Below the pieces are notes generated by a model that worked only from the letters and a program-made list of their open reading frames with translations, did not search any database and was not told where the DNA came from. From Niebla homalea (Eukaryota > Ascomycota > Lecanoromycetes > Lecanorales > Ramalinaceae), in assembly GCA_019925105.1 (NCBI GenBank), contig JAHGAU010000014.1, forward strand, positions 930,001 through 994,000: 64,000 nucleotides of DNA, read 5' to 3'. Shown piece by piece: positions 1-13,567 of this stretch. The translations under genes and the position numbers were made by a program. Positions within the stretch are counted from its first letter, which is position 1. Every line of letters begins with the position of its first letter.

Positions 1-1165
1 ATAATAAATAATATCTTAATTATTTATATTAAACCGTTTATTTGTAAAAAAAATATTTTAATTATCTTATCCCCCTTAAAGATTAAATAAAATTTTTCTT
101 CCGGATTAATAAATAAATATATATATAAATTATACGGTAATTTTTATATTATTATAATATTAACATTTTTAATTTTTTAAAATTTAAATATTAATATTAT
201 TATTTAATTTTTTTTACTATAAACGTTATATTATATTATTTTTAAAAGTATTAATATATTATATATTAATTTTTATAAAGGCTCCCTTTTTTATATTTAT
301 TTAAGTCTTAAATTTCTTATTAAAATTAAACGTTTTTTAATTTAATATTCTCCCGGTTATTATTAAAACCGTAAAACGGCCGGCCCTTAAAATCGGAATC
401 GTAAAAAGCTTCCTTTTCTTTATTTTATCCGTTACCGTTATTTACCCCTTATTATTTAATTAATTAACTTTATATTTTAAGGTTATTTTTAATTAACTTA
501 TTAAATTAATTTTATACGTATTATACCGTTGGATTTTTACGGTTATCCGGGTTTCCTTACGTTTAATCTCTTTAACTTTTATTATATATTTAAAATCCTA
601 TATTAAGTATCCCTCCTTATTATATATAATGTATTTAAATATATTTTTTATAAGTTTTTTAATTATTAACTTTATATATTTATAGGTATTATAATCTTTA
701 ATATAAATTATATATTTTATAATATTAAAATATTTTATAATAATATATTTATAGCTTTAATACTTAAAATATTAATAAATATTTATTATTTTATTTTATA
801 ATTAAATTATTTTAAGAGATTTCTTTTTAATAATTTTTTTATCTAAAACGTTATTATATATTTTTATTAACGTTACGTTTAATATAACGGTAAAGTATTT
901 CTTTATATATTTTAAAAAGTTAAATTTTTTTATTACCGGAGGAAGTTTATAATTAATAATTTTAAGCCTTAAGTAGAGAATTATATTTTCTTTTTCTATA
1001 TTTTTTAACGTAACCTTTTTCTTAGCTTTTATAAAACGTAATAAATATATTTTATTTACCGTAACGGTAAATAATTACCTTAGAATTTTAACCGATTTAT
1101 ATTCTTTTTTATTAATTTAAGTTTTAAACCTTTTTAAGTTTTCTTTCGTTTTTAAAGATATTATA
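1..1165 (-). mobile_element. LINE copy L1, inner fragment (non-LTR retrotransposon), RIP-degraded
   Basis: This stretch aligns base by base with about 59335-60490 on the same strand and with the reverse complement of L2 at about 41.7-42.9 kb. The copies differ almost only by C/T and G/A transitions. By correspondence with L2 it covers the end of ORF1 (zinc-knuckle region) and the start of ORF2 (endonuclease). The 3' half lies beyond the left edge of the window. It resumes at 8601 after Gypsy element G1, with the 5-bp host sequence TTATA duplicated at 1161-1165 and 8596-8600. No open frame survives; stops are mostly TAA and TAG, as RIP produces. The LINE identity rests on L2, which is the most readable copy. 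Confidence 0.85.
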
Positions 1166-1376
1166 TGTTAAGCCAGACGTATGCCTAAAGCTTAAGGGTA
1201 GTATAGTAATGTGAAATATATATATAGCCTTAATAAATGGTATATTTGGTAAGTAAATTAATTATTAAAGAAGTAAAAGGAAAAGTGGGAAGGATAAGTA
1301 TTAAGTATTCTTATAGCCCAGTTACATTAGGGTTATAAAGTAAATATTAACCTTTATATTATTTCCTATTATAATA
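1166..1376 (-). repeat. 3' LTR of G1
   Basis: A 211-bp direct repeat of 8385-8595. It begins TGTTAAGCCAGACG and ends in a RIP-mutated form of TAACA (TAATA). It is preceded by the TSD TTATA (1161-1165). The minus-strand polypurine tract just inside it marks it as the 3' LTR. Its first 60 bases are much less mutated than the interior. Confidence 0.92.
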
Positions 1377-1395
1377 ATACCTCCTTTCCTTAATA
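1377..1395 (-). other. Polypurine tract of G1
   Basis: Read on the minus strand this is AAGGAAAGGAGG directly abutting the 3' LTR, the expected site and composition for plus-strand DNA priming. G2 has a matching purine tract immediately before its right LTR at about 37.66 kb. Confidence 0.6.
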
Positions 1396-4300
1396 CTTTA
1401 TCCTTAAAGCTATAGCTTTTAATTATAATTTTAAAATAATTTATTAAAAACCTTTAAAAAAACTTAATAAAAAAAATTAAAAATTTATAAGCTTTACGGT
1501 ATAAATATATAATATACTTAGTTAATTCTTAACGTTAATAATATTAATATTACCCGGTAAAAATCTTTATATTTATAAATAAAAATACTTTAAATTTATA
1601 ATAATATATATATTCTCTTAAATGTATATTTTATTTTTTTTACCATATAATAATATTTAAGTTATAATTAACTTATATTTAAGTTATATAATTATATTAA
1701 AATTATTTATTAATAATTTCTTTTAATCCGTTTAATTTTTAATTAAATTATTTTTATAATTATTAAATAAATTATTTATAAGGTTTACTTATATTATATA
1801 AATAACGTTTAATAAAAAGTATTATTTATAATATATTTATTACCTTTATAAGCCTTTATATAAATTATATAATATTAAAATTAATAAAAAAAAATTAAAA
1901 TTAATAAAGTATTCCTATTATTTAACTGGAAAAACATTATATAAAATTATACGTTTCCGATTTTATTATTTTTACGCGATATAACCGTTATATAAATTAA
2001 ATATATATTTAAATTTTACCCAAATTAAATATTTAAATAAATTATATATTTTTATATTATTATTAATTTATTTTAATATTTAAGGAAAATAAAAAATAAT
2101 ATAAAAATATATAAATAAACTTTATTAAATATTATATAAAGTTCTTATATTTTTTAATTATTATAAAATTAAAGCTTTTTTTTAATAAAATATTATTAAA
2201 ATATTAATATTAATTAAATATAAACGTAATATAATTAATAATATTAATTATATAGCTTTTATATTTAAGTAATTAATTAACTTAAGTCATTTTATTATAA
2301 GTATACCTTTATTATAGCCTATATGTTATTAATTACATTATAGTTTAAACTTAATTTATTTTAATTTCCGGATTTTAATATAGAATTTAAACGATTAATA
2401 CGTAAAAATCCCTTTTTAAACGTAATTTATCCACTATAAACGCCGGTAAATTACCTATATAATATACTTTTATTTTATTAATATTTTATCCGTTTTTAAC
2501 GTTTATTTTATAGATTTTATATTTATTAATTAATTTTAAGTTTTCTTTAATATCTTCCGTTATTTTTCCGGTAAGTTTATTATAATCCGATTTCTTTATA
2601 TTATATTAAACCTTTTATAGCCCTTTAATGGGTTATAAGCGTTTATACTTAAAAATATTAATAAATTTTTAATTATAAGCCGTTTTATAAAATAATAATT
2701 TTTTAAGTATATTTATTCCGCGTTATATAATATTATAAATTATTTAATTAATTAAAATATATTTTTATTATAAAAAGATTATAAATTTAAATATTAATTC
2801 TTATATAGGGTTTAAATAAATAATAAATAAATCGTAATAAAAAAATATAGAGGATAATAAGTTTAAAGGATTATAAGTTAATAATACTTAATATATATAT
2901 ATAGGTAATAATATTTTTATATTTATATTAAGGCTTATTTTTATAATAAAATTAAATATTTTATATTTAAATTATACGTTTTATACTTTATATTATAATT
3001 ATTTATATTTTTTATTAAATATACTTTATAATTCCTTTATATACTTTAAATTCTTTATTAAAATTTATTTATTATAGATAATTAAAAAAAATTTTTATTT
3101 AATTTTATAATATAATTCCTTATTAATTTTATTATAATTAAATAATCTTTTGATTTTTTATTTTAATTTATTATTAATAAAATCCGATAATAAATAATTA
3201 TCTTTAACCTTAAGCCGCTTCTTATATAATTTAAATAAAAATACGTAAAATATATTATATATCCTATAAATAAATAATAAAATTAAGTAATATACTTAAT
3301 ATTTAATTAATTTAAGAATTATAAATAGGCCGATAAATTTATATAAAAGTTTTTTATTTAATTACTTTTATTTAATATTTTTTATAAATAATATAATTAT
3401 ATTTTTAATTTTATACTTTTAAATTTTATATTTATAGTTATAAAACTTTATCTCCGCTTTTTTAATATATTATTAATATTTTATTATATTATTTTAAATC
3501 GTTAATAATTCCTTAATTCTTTTAATTATAATTAAGACTTTTATTTTATTTAATTTATTATTAATCCGCTTTTAAAACGTTAAGAAATATTTTATTAAAA
3601 TTTCCGATAGAAACTTATTAATTATAATATTATTACTTATAGAATAAATAAAGTTTATAATCTTTAATATTAAAGCTTAATTATCTTAATTCTTATAATA
3701 ATATATCTTAAAATAATATTTAAGAGTTTAATTTTGCCGTTTTATTTAATTATCCGTTTAAGAATAAAAGGAAATACTTAATTTACGGAATATATATATT
3801 ACGTTATATACTTTAAATTAATAAGAATTTATAAAAAATAAGTCTTAATTAATTATAATATCCTTAAGAGCTTAATATTCTTAAAATATATATTAAAAGA
3901 GAAGTTTAATTAACTTAAAAATAATAATTTTCTTAATTATAGGAAATAATTTTAATTTCTTAATTAAATAATCGATTATAATTAAGATTATATTATATAT
4001 ATAACTTTATTATTTATTAAATAATAAATTTATAATAAAATTTATAATAATTTCTTAAAAAGGATATAATAATATTAATAAATTATTTAATTTATTATAA
4101 GGTTTATATTTAAAAGCTTTAATTCTTTAATAAATATTATATAAATTAACGTATAATTTAATATTTATATTTATATTTTCTTAAATATAGGATTTATTAA
4201 GGATTTCTTTAATACGGTTATTTTTAAAGTATTTTAAAGCGGGGTTATTCTAATATTATCTTAATAACTTTTCTTATACGGTTTCTTTAATAAGGATATA

Positions 4301-7300
4301 TAAGCGCTTATTATATCTTAAAAGATTAATTAAGTTAAATACTTACTTACCGGTTTTTTTAAGTATTTTATTTATAAACTTAATGTTTTTACGGTTTGAA
4401 ATAAAGGTATCTTTAATTTAAAGCGCTTTAATAAGTTTTATTATAGATTTAATCTTAAGATTATATATTATTTTATACGTTATTATAATTCAGATAATAA
4501 TACGTAAAACGAATTATTTATAATTAATAATCTTAATAATAAAGTTAAATTATTTTTTAACTATATTATAAATATATATAGTTTATATATTTATAATATT
4601 ATTTTCTTTTAAAGTTTAAGGGTCCTTACGTTTTATATAATATATCAATCTTAAATACGTTTCTTAAATAACGTTAATTATTAAATTTTAAATTATTTCC
4701 TTTAAAAAGGGAATAATTATTAATGGTTTATATACGTTATTTTTACGTTTTTATATTGCTTTATTTTGATTAATTAAGGTTTATCCGTAGATTTTCGAGA
4801 TTTTTTAGAATATAAGGTTAATTAAACCTTTTATAATTGTTAATTTCTCCTATAACGTAAATAATAACTTTAATATTAATATATTAATAAATACGTAATT
4901 AAGTTATTAGTTAAACGTATCCGCCGGGTTAAAAATATCCGATCGGTACTTAATGGTAAAGTTAAATAAGGTTAAGTTTATTATTTATTATACTTATTTA
5001 TTATTTAAAATAATAACCTTTATAAAACCTCTTAAGTTATTATAGTTAATTAATACCTTAATCGTATAAAAATTATCCTTAAAATAATAACGTTATTACT
5101 TAAAAGTTATAATAATTATTAATAATTTTTAATTATAAATTTTATAATTACGTTTTATATCCGTTATTTTACGGGATTAAAAAGTAATAAATTATTATTA
5201 TTTATCTTAATATAATTAAGATAAAATATTTATAAGGTTAAAATTAAACGTATTTATTTTAACTTTAATTTAAAGGCTTAAGTTAAAATAACGTAAAATC
5301 GGGATATTGAGGAATACTTTATATAGCTTTTTAAACGTCCGTTCTACTATTAAAGGTTACGTAAACGGGCTATACTTTATACCCTTTATATTCCCTTTTA
5401 ATAATTCCGTTAAAGAAACCGTTTTTACGAAGTAATAATAAATAAAACGTTTAAAAAAATTAATAAAACCAAGGAAAACCTATACGTTATAAAAAGACTT
5501 AAATTTAAGTTATAATATAATTATATTTACTTTATTTTTATTTATTATTACGTTTATAATTAATATTATAAATCCTAAAAATTTTATTTTAATAATAAAA
5601 AACTTATACTTTTTAAGACTTATAAAGAATTTAAACTTTTAAAACCGCTTTAAAACCTATTTTATATACGTTAAATACTTATCTTTAATACGTAAAAAGA
5701 TTAAAATATTATTTAAATATATAACATAAAATTTATTAATAATATTGGTTAATAACTTATTAATATAAGCCTAAAAAGTTATTAATATATTTATTAATTT
5801 AAACGGTATAATTATATATTTAAAGTAATTATAACGTATCCGGAACGTAATTTTCTATTTATTATTTATTTTAATTTATATATAATAATAAGTATCTTTA
5901 AAATTAAGCTTTATAAATTTCTTTATTTTATAAAATTAATTTAAAGTTTTATTAATTAAGGGTAAAAAGTAACGATTCTTAACCGTTACTTTATTTAGCC
6001 CTTAATAGTCCACGTAAAGGCGTAAACCTTTATCCTTCTTAAATATAAAGAGGATTGGTAAACCCGTAAAATTAATAAAATACTATATTTATTTCTTTAT
6101 TAATATTTTATTTAAATAGGTTTAAAGAACCCTTAATTCCGTATTAAATAAATTATATAGGGGTCCGTATGGTAATTCGGTGGTGGTTTTAATTACGTAA
6201 TTATATCCTATATACACGGGGAGTTTATTAACTTTTTCTATTAAAAAAACGTCTATATATTTAAATAATTTAACTGATAAAGATAATCCTTTTACGGTTA
6301 GGTTATAACCCGTATAGCTTTTAATTATTCTTAAGTTGGCTTAACTTTTAAGTAACGGATTTATAATTATTAAGGTATATATTATTAACTCTTTTTCTAA
6401 TATTATTATAAATATATATAATTTATCGATTTAAAAAGTTTATTTATTAACTTTAAAGTATTATTTTTTTCCTTAAAGTTTAATTTAATTCTTAAATTAA
6501 TTAAACCTAATATCCTTAAAATTATCGGTAAACCCTATTTATTTATTATATATATAATAATCTTTATTATTTCCGGTTATTTTTAATTATTATATATATA
6601 AAGTTTTAATAAATAAGTATTATAATAAAATATATTATTATTATTTATTTAAATAAGCTTTAATAAAATTACGTTTTAAATATAAAATAAATTTTTCTTT
6701 ATTATAAAGTTTTAATTAATTATATTAATCTTTATCCTTATATTAAAATAAATTTTTATATTCCTTTTTTCGGTATTATTAAAGAATATTTAACTTTTAT
6801 TAATAATAGTTTTTTCCGAGATTAATAATTACGGTTTTTACGTTCCGACGGAGCTTTTATTGCGGAGTTAACGTTTTTTAAATTATTTTCTTTCTTTATT
6901 TATAAAGCGGATTTAATAGTTTTCCGTTTCTTTTTAAGTAACGGATAACTTAATTTTTTATACCTTTTTACTTAATAATAATAATACGTTATATCGGAAA
7001 AATCTGTTTATTAACTTTATAAAGAATTTTAATTTAATGGCCGATTTATAAAAAGTTTAAATTCTTTCTTTAAAGACTTATTTTTAATAGTTTTCTCTTT
7101 ACTTTTTCTTTATAAAAAGTAAGTAATTATATCGTTAAATTTAAAACGACTTATATATATAATAATTTTATTATATATAAAAAGAATCCCGTTTAATATT
7201 TATATTATTATATAACGTAATTACTCTTTAAACTTATAAAATAAATAAGTAACTTATTATTCTTTTATATACTTTAAGAATTAACTTTTTAAAGATATTA

Positions 7301-8384
7301 TTTATACGTTAAAGTTATAAATTAATTACCTTTTATTTTATTTTAAATTTATATATTAAAGTTAAATTTCTATTTTTTATTAATAAAATCCAATATTAAG
7401 GAACCTAAGAATTTAATAAATCCTTTTTAAATTAATATAAAATCGGATTTAAGCTTATATTTATAATACGTTTATAAGTTTTTAATTTTATTTCTTAAGG
7501 AAAACGAAACTTATATAATACGGACGTAATTTATATTATAATTAAAGTTTAAAAAAAAAATTATAAAAGCGTTTTTAACTTATTTTTAAAGCTTTTTAAT
7601 ACTTTTACTTTTATATTTAAGGAGTATAAAAACCTTAATATAATTATAGGATTTTTTCTTTAAACTCTTAATTTAAACTTTATTTACGGTTTACTTATAA
7701 GTATTTAATAATACGGATTTACGATTAATAACGATCGGATAAAGCGTTTTAACCCGTATTATATAATCTAATAATAATTTACGTATATTTTAAAAGTTTA
7801 CGGAATAAACTTCCCATACTTATTTATTTAAATAAGTAAATTATTTATAAAGTTTTATTTTATAAAGCTTAATTTAATAAATTATTTTATCTAACTTTTT
7901 TTCTTTTTATATAATAATAATATAAAGGTTTTATTCTTCCTTATTATAATATACGTTTATAAAGGATATTTATTTTAAAGGAAAAAGGTTTTATTCCGGG
8001 GGAATAAATATAACGGATTTAGATTATTAATTTTAACGTTTTTATTCTTAAGGAGGGTTTAATACGGACCTAAATTATACCCGTTTTTACTTATAAGAAG
8101 GAGGCGTAACAGATCCGGATCGGGATCTTCAGCGTTAATTTTTATTATTAATAATTATAGACTTTAATTTAAATAAGGATTTAAAAAAGATTTCTTAAAT
8201 TTAAAAAATAAAAAGTATAATATTTTCTTTTTCGGGTCGAATTTTTTAACGTAAAGTATTAAGATTTATTATACCGATAAATACGGTTTAAATATGGGAA
8301 GTATACGGTTTTCTTCTTTTTAATTATATATATAATTTAATATTTCGGATTATTACCCTTTAGAAAGGTTAATAACAATTAGAA

Positions 8385-8595
8385 TATTAAGTTAAATATA
8401 TATTTAAAACTTAAGGGTAATATAATAATATAAAATATATATATAACCTTAATAAATAATATATTTAATAAGTAAACTAATTATTAAAGAAATAAAAGGA
8501 AAAGTAAAAAGGACAGGTATTAAGTATTCCTATGGCCCAGCTACGCTAGGGTCACGAGGTAAGCATTAACCCCTATGTTGTTTCCTACCATAATA
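8385..8595 (-). repeat. 5' LTR of G1
   Basis: A 211-bp repeat equal in length to 1166-1376 and followed by TSD TTATA (8596-8600). Its right half (about 8510-8590) retains a GC-containing core, while its left end is heavily transition-mutated. This is the opposite of the other LTR. Confidence 0.92.
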
Positions 8596-9597
8596 TTATA
8601 TTAAGGAAGATATCCTTACTTTATAACTTATATACCGTAATAATTTATTCTATTTATAGTTCCGTTATTATTTTAAAAGCCTTTATTAATTATAATAGGT
8701 TTATTTTTATACTTATATTTTTCTCCTTATTATTAAATAGGCGGACCGTTATTACCCTCGTTTTCCTTAATACGGCCGCTTTCTCTTTTATTATCCTTTT
8801 ATTCTTTATTACGGGTACCCTTTTTATTATCCTTATTATTTAACTTTTTTTTATTTAAAAGGCCGTTACCTTTATACTTTTACCTTATATATTTAACTTT
8901 AAGCCGTTTTCTTTACTTTTTATTAATACCCTTATTGCTGTTTTTTAAGAGTTTTATAGCCGCTCCGTTTTCCTTAATTTTATCTTTATTTTTATATAGA
9001 AGTCTTTTTCGCTTTTTAGCTTAATCCATAATATCGGTTAAGTCTTTAATATAATATCCTTTTATTTTACTGTAAGGAGTCCTTTTAACGCTTTTATTGC
9101 CTCCCTTACCGCTTTTTTACCCTTATTTACCGGGCGACGTATTATCTCCGTTTTTTATTTTTGATCCTTTAAGGTTTTATCCTTTTTATTAATTTTATTT
9201 CCCCTTTATATATCCTTAATAGTATTTTTACCGCGGTTTTTTTACCTTTTCTTCCCGCTTATATCCCTTGCCGTTAATACCGTATTAGCCTTTTTACCCT
9301 TTTATTTACCTATTATCTCTATATTACTATTATACGTTTTATACGTTTTAATACGCGTATTTTATTAACCTTAATTTCCTTATTTATTTTGAGCGTTATC
9401 CGATTTATTATTATTATATTACTTATACGTATCGTCGCCATTTCTATTAATATAGGCTATTTACCCGTTTATTACCTTATTCTTTATTATTACGTTACTT
9501 TTACTTATCGTATTTAATATATTTCTTTTATTATTACGAAAGCTATACGTATACGTATCGTTTTGGACCTCTGGGGTCCCTTTGTTTATCGCCATCC
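8596..9597 (-). mobile_element. LINE copy L1, 5' portion (ORF1), RIP-degraded
   Basis: Continuation of L1 after G1. It matches 60491-61496 (L3) and the reverse complement of 40710-41700 (L2). The 5' end of the element is at 9597: read on the minus strand it begins GGATGGCGATAAACAAAGGG, so the ORF1 start codon is at nucleotide 3 of the element. A short inverted repeat GGACC..GGTCC follows within 20-35 bases and is present in all three copies. The rest encoded the ORF1 nucleic-acid-binding protein. Beyond 9597 the sequence is unrelated (G3). Confidence 0.88.
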
Positions 9598-12500
9598 AAT
9601 AATATTTTCAGGTATTCTAAAAAAGACATAATATATTAAATAAAGTAATTAGAAATTAAAGTACTATTTATAAATAAAGTAATAAATAATATTATAAAAA
9701 AAAATATAAAGAACTTTTAAAAACTATTAAGTTAAGAATTCTTAAAAATAAATCTTAATAACCTTATAAAATAAACGCTAAATAACATTAAGGTATTATC
9801 CCAAGGCACTAATTTTGTTTTTAATTATTATAAATATATATTTTATATTATATATAATTTAAACGGAAAGGATATTAAACCCGGAAGGCCGGAAAATATA
9901 ATAAATAAAATAATTAAATATATATTAAATGATATAATTAATCATTTTAAGAATAATTTAACGAATATAAAGCTTTATAAACGTTTAATAAAGGATCTAT
10001 ATAAAGAACTTAATCTTTATAAAGTATATTTTAAAATAAAACGGATTATAAAAAAATTCAAAAAACGGAAGCTTAAAAAAAAAGAAAAAAGGATAAAGAA
10101 GTGAATTTTAAAGCTTAAATATTTATAAATTAATTAAGTTATATAAACGGAGACCTTTAAGAAGTTATATTAAGGGTAAATTTAATATATATTAATTACG
10201 ACGAAATTATATATATATTATAAATAAAAAAACACGATAAATTAAATATTTTTAAAATTATATAAATAAAAAGCTTTAAGACGTCTTAATAATATAAATA
10301 ACGTTTATATAATTACCGTAAATAATATTACCTTAATAACTTAAATATTAAAACCGACCTTAAAATCTATTTTGATAAAGTACTAATAATTCAACGGAAA
10401 ATATAAATTAAAAATTATAAAATTATTAATAAAACTTATATATTAACTAAAATATTAAAGGAAATAATTTATTTATTTTAAAATTATTTAATCCGGTTAA
10501 ATTTAAAAACCTTTATATTAATAACTCTAAGTTATTTAATATAAAATTATACTTTATTTATTATAAGTATTATAATATATTCTTAATAGAAAAATATATA
10601 AACTATAAATAAGGATGTAATAGAAATAACGTAAGTTTTAATAAAAGGAAATATATATAAAAGAAGGATTAAGACCGTAAAAACGGGCGTTATAATACGG
10701 ATTATTAATTATTATTATTATTTATAATCGTACCATTTAACGATTAATTAAACGTATTAATAAATATAATAATTATTACTTTAATTATATAGGAAAAAGG
10801 AAAAGTTTTTAATAAAGTTAATAATAAAGAAATTATTAATAACTTTAATTATAAAGCTATTACCGTAAAGGAAGGATACCCTTTTAATAAGGACATTAAT
10901 TACGAAGTAAATATTATTATAAATATCACCGCGAAACGATAACGAGTTAAAGATAACGATTTAGAAAAAGGAGTTAAGCTTATATAAATTAAGGAATAAA
11001 TAAAGGAAAAATTAAAAAAAAAAAAAGGATTAAGAAAAAAAAAGAACTTTAATGAATCATCGGATTATTAAAGGAATAAGCCTTAAACGTTAAGCGGATT
11101 TTATTAATTAATAATATTATACTTTTTATAATATATTTAATATAATTTTTATTATATTTTAAAAAAGAAATAAGCCGACTTATAAAGAACGTATTAAATT
11201 TTAACCGTATACGTTATAAGAAAATTATAATTATTAAGGAAGTTCTTAAAAATAACGGGAAAAAAATACAAAAGATAATTTAAAATAAACGATTTAAAAT
11301 TAATAATATCGTAATTATTAGCTTAAAATGAAACCTTAAAGTTATATTTAATAAAAATAGGTAGATATACTTTATAAAAGTAATAATTATTTATTAACCG
11401 GAATAAATAAATAAATTACTTAATATAAAAACTAATTAAGGATCGGATATTATTATTATAATTAACTTAAGTATAGTAAGGGAATTATAAATAAAAGAAA
11501 AACCCTTGAAATTATTTAAAGTTAATTACTTAAACATATTAATAATAAACGGAGATTATATATTACTTTATATATAAATTATAGTTAACTTTAAGATTTA
11601 AATAAAGATATTAAAGATTAAGGGTATTATTTATAAAGAAAATATTTAATTGCTTAAACCTTAAATACATCGGTTAAATAAAATACGTTAAAAGCCAATA
11701 TATAAAAAGTTATACTATAAAAACGCGATAATATTAAAAGAAAAAATAAAGTTAAACTTATTTAAGTATAAAAGTAGTAAAAAAAGCTTAAAGATTAAAT
11801 TAAAAAAAAAGAAAATAATTAAAATTAATAAACTATAAAAAAAAAGAAGTTTAAAGAATAAAATCAGCTTTAAAAACGTATATTTTAACGATTAACTAAT
11901 AAAAAAAAGTAGGGTATATTTATATATTTAAGGAAAGGAAAAAGTATATAAGAAATAATTAAAGTAAATAAGGGAAGATTAAAAGTAAATTAAAATAATA
12001 AAACGGAATAAAAGAAGTAAGTTAAATAAAAAGTAAATAAGAATAATTAAGTAAAAGTTTAAAAAAATCGGAAGGGATAAAACGATAATAAAAGCACTTA
12101 AAAAACAATAAAGAAGCTCAGAAGTATTAAAGAGATAATAAAGGAATTAAAAAAGATACGTTAAATAGTCCAATTAATAATTTAAAACCAGAAATAAGCC
12201 TTATTTTATATTAATAATAATTTATTAAATAAAAGCGGAAAATAATTAAATTTATAAACTTAATACTTAATAAGATAAATAAAGAGATAATATAATACTT
12301 AAAGTTATTATTAATCATATAAAATGACGTTAAACGGTTTACAGAATATATAATATATAAAGAAAAGGCGATATTAATTAAAGTAATAACCTTTATAAAA
12401 ATAAAAATAAACAATTATATATATTAAGAGAATAATTAATAATTTAAAGAAATTAATAATAAGAAGAAGAAAGCTATATATTAAAATAATATAAAAAAAA

Positions 12501-13036
12501 AGATAAAATAAATAAAAGATAAAGATAATAAGAATTATTTATTTATTATAGAAAGTATAATTTTAAGAATTAAATAACTTAATAACTTAATAACTTATTA
12601 AGTACTGTTAAAGTATAAATATAATACTTATTAAGTTTATTTAAGATACGTATATAAAGTAACGGATAAGTTAACTTTAAAACTATAAAATAAAAAAAAT
12701 AAATATTAAAATAAAACTATTATAAATTATATTCTTAACGAATAAAAAAGTAATAAGAAGAAAGATTAATACTTTAAAGTTATATAATAAATTATAAGTA
12801 TAAGTAAAAAAAATTAATATTATATTAAGGGATATTATCTTAAATAATTAAATATAACTTAAAATACTTTAAGTATTATAGACATAAAGATATAAGTATA
12901 AAAGAATTATATAAGATTTTAATAATAAATTTATTTTTATATAAAATAATATTAAAATTAAAAAGGTGCCGTATAAAGTTATTATTAAAAGGCTATTAAA
13001 TAATAAGGAATAATAGCTTAAAGTAATCGTATATAT
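9598..13036 (+). mobile_element. Ty3/Gypsy relic G3, 5' part (gag to early pol), RIP-degraded
   Basis: No LTR was recognised and no other copy exists in the window, so the assignment comes from the continuation at 13568-16055, which contains a readable Gypsy RNase H and integrase on the plus strand. This part should hold gag and protease. The 9.9-10.7 kb and 11.4-11.8 kb stretches read as long lysine-rich plus-strand frames punctuated by TAA, compatible with gag/protease, but no catalytic motif is certain. The left boundary is set by the 5' end of LINE L1 at 9597. Confidence is lower here than in the 3' part. Confidence 0.5.
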
Positions 13037-13567
13037 CTGCAAATTTGTGAACCAGCATATAAGCACTCCGAGTATAAGCGAGTAAATTAAATAGGTTAAA
13101 CTTATACCCCCTCGTTAAGCCTTTAAGCGCTCGCGAGTATCCGGCTTACTCGTAAGTTTCTTGGATTCTTGTAAGTTTTACTTTTTTTTTAACTTAACGT
13201 TTTTTTAATTAAATTACCCCCTTTAACTACCCCCCCCTTAAGGATAAATTACTAGCTACCAGGGTAACTTTTAATTAAAAAACTTAAATCTATAATTAAT
13301 TTTAAAAAACGTTGAATATTACGGCTTATAGGGGGGGTAACGGTAATACCCGCTATTAAGAAAGCTTAAATAAAAAAATTTATAAAAAATAAAAATCATT
13401 ATTTTACCGTTTTAAACGTTTTTATTTTTAACTTTTTTTTACCCGTTTAAGACCGCTCGGAGCACTTATAAGTTTCCCTGGATGCTCGTAAGTGACTTAC
13501 GAGCGGTCTGAGTGAATAAATCCATTTTTTTTTATTCACTCGCTCCGAGCAGGTCGCAGATTTGCTG
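13037..13567. mobile_element. Short TIR DNA element (MITE-like) inserted in G3
   Basis: About 531 bp with imperfect terminal inverted repeats: CTGCAAATTTGTGAACC at the left, CAGCAAATCTGCGACC reading in from the right. Inside both ends are further copies of CTCGTAAGT-like motifs (around 13145, 13168, 13480, and inverted near 13500) and CTCCGAGCG-like motifs, an arrangement typical of subterminal transposase-binding repeats. The ends keep CpG-rich sequence such as CTCGCGAG, unlike the surrounding RIP-mutated DNA; the middle is AT-rich with C-runs. It has no coding capacity, so it would be non-autonomous. A clean TSD was not found, so superfamily (hAT, MULE or other) is undetermined. Confidence 0.55.

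Larger units (their letters stand above)
1166..8595 (-). mobile_element. Ty3/Gypsy LTR retrotransposon G1, RIP-inactivated, inserted in LINE L1
   Basis: A complete element of 7,430 bp bounded by 211-bp direct repeats and flanked by the duplication TTATA. It is the reverse-orientation sister of G2 (30448-37882), and all domains map by mirror position. The RT segment around 6.0 kb read on the minus strand gives the Gypsy RT signature corresponding to [14 protein letters not shown], with stops. Orientation is supported by a purine tract next to the left LTR on the minus strand (plus-strand pyrimidines at 1377-1388), so the left LTR is the 3' LTR. No reading frame is intact. The interior is extremely AT-rich, while a few patches (about 8090-8130 and the right LTR) keep more GC. 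Host gene context: none; it lies wholly inside L1. Confidence 0.92.

Noticed and set aside
12211..13066. Small minus-strand open frames (65-67 codons) in the AT-rich block
   Set aside because: They are antisense to the Gypsy relic G3, hydrophobic only because of AT-rich codons (Ile, Leu, Tyr, Phe), and have no homologous copy or start context.
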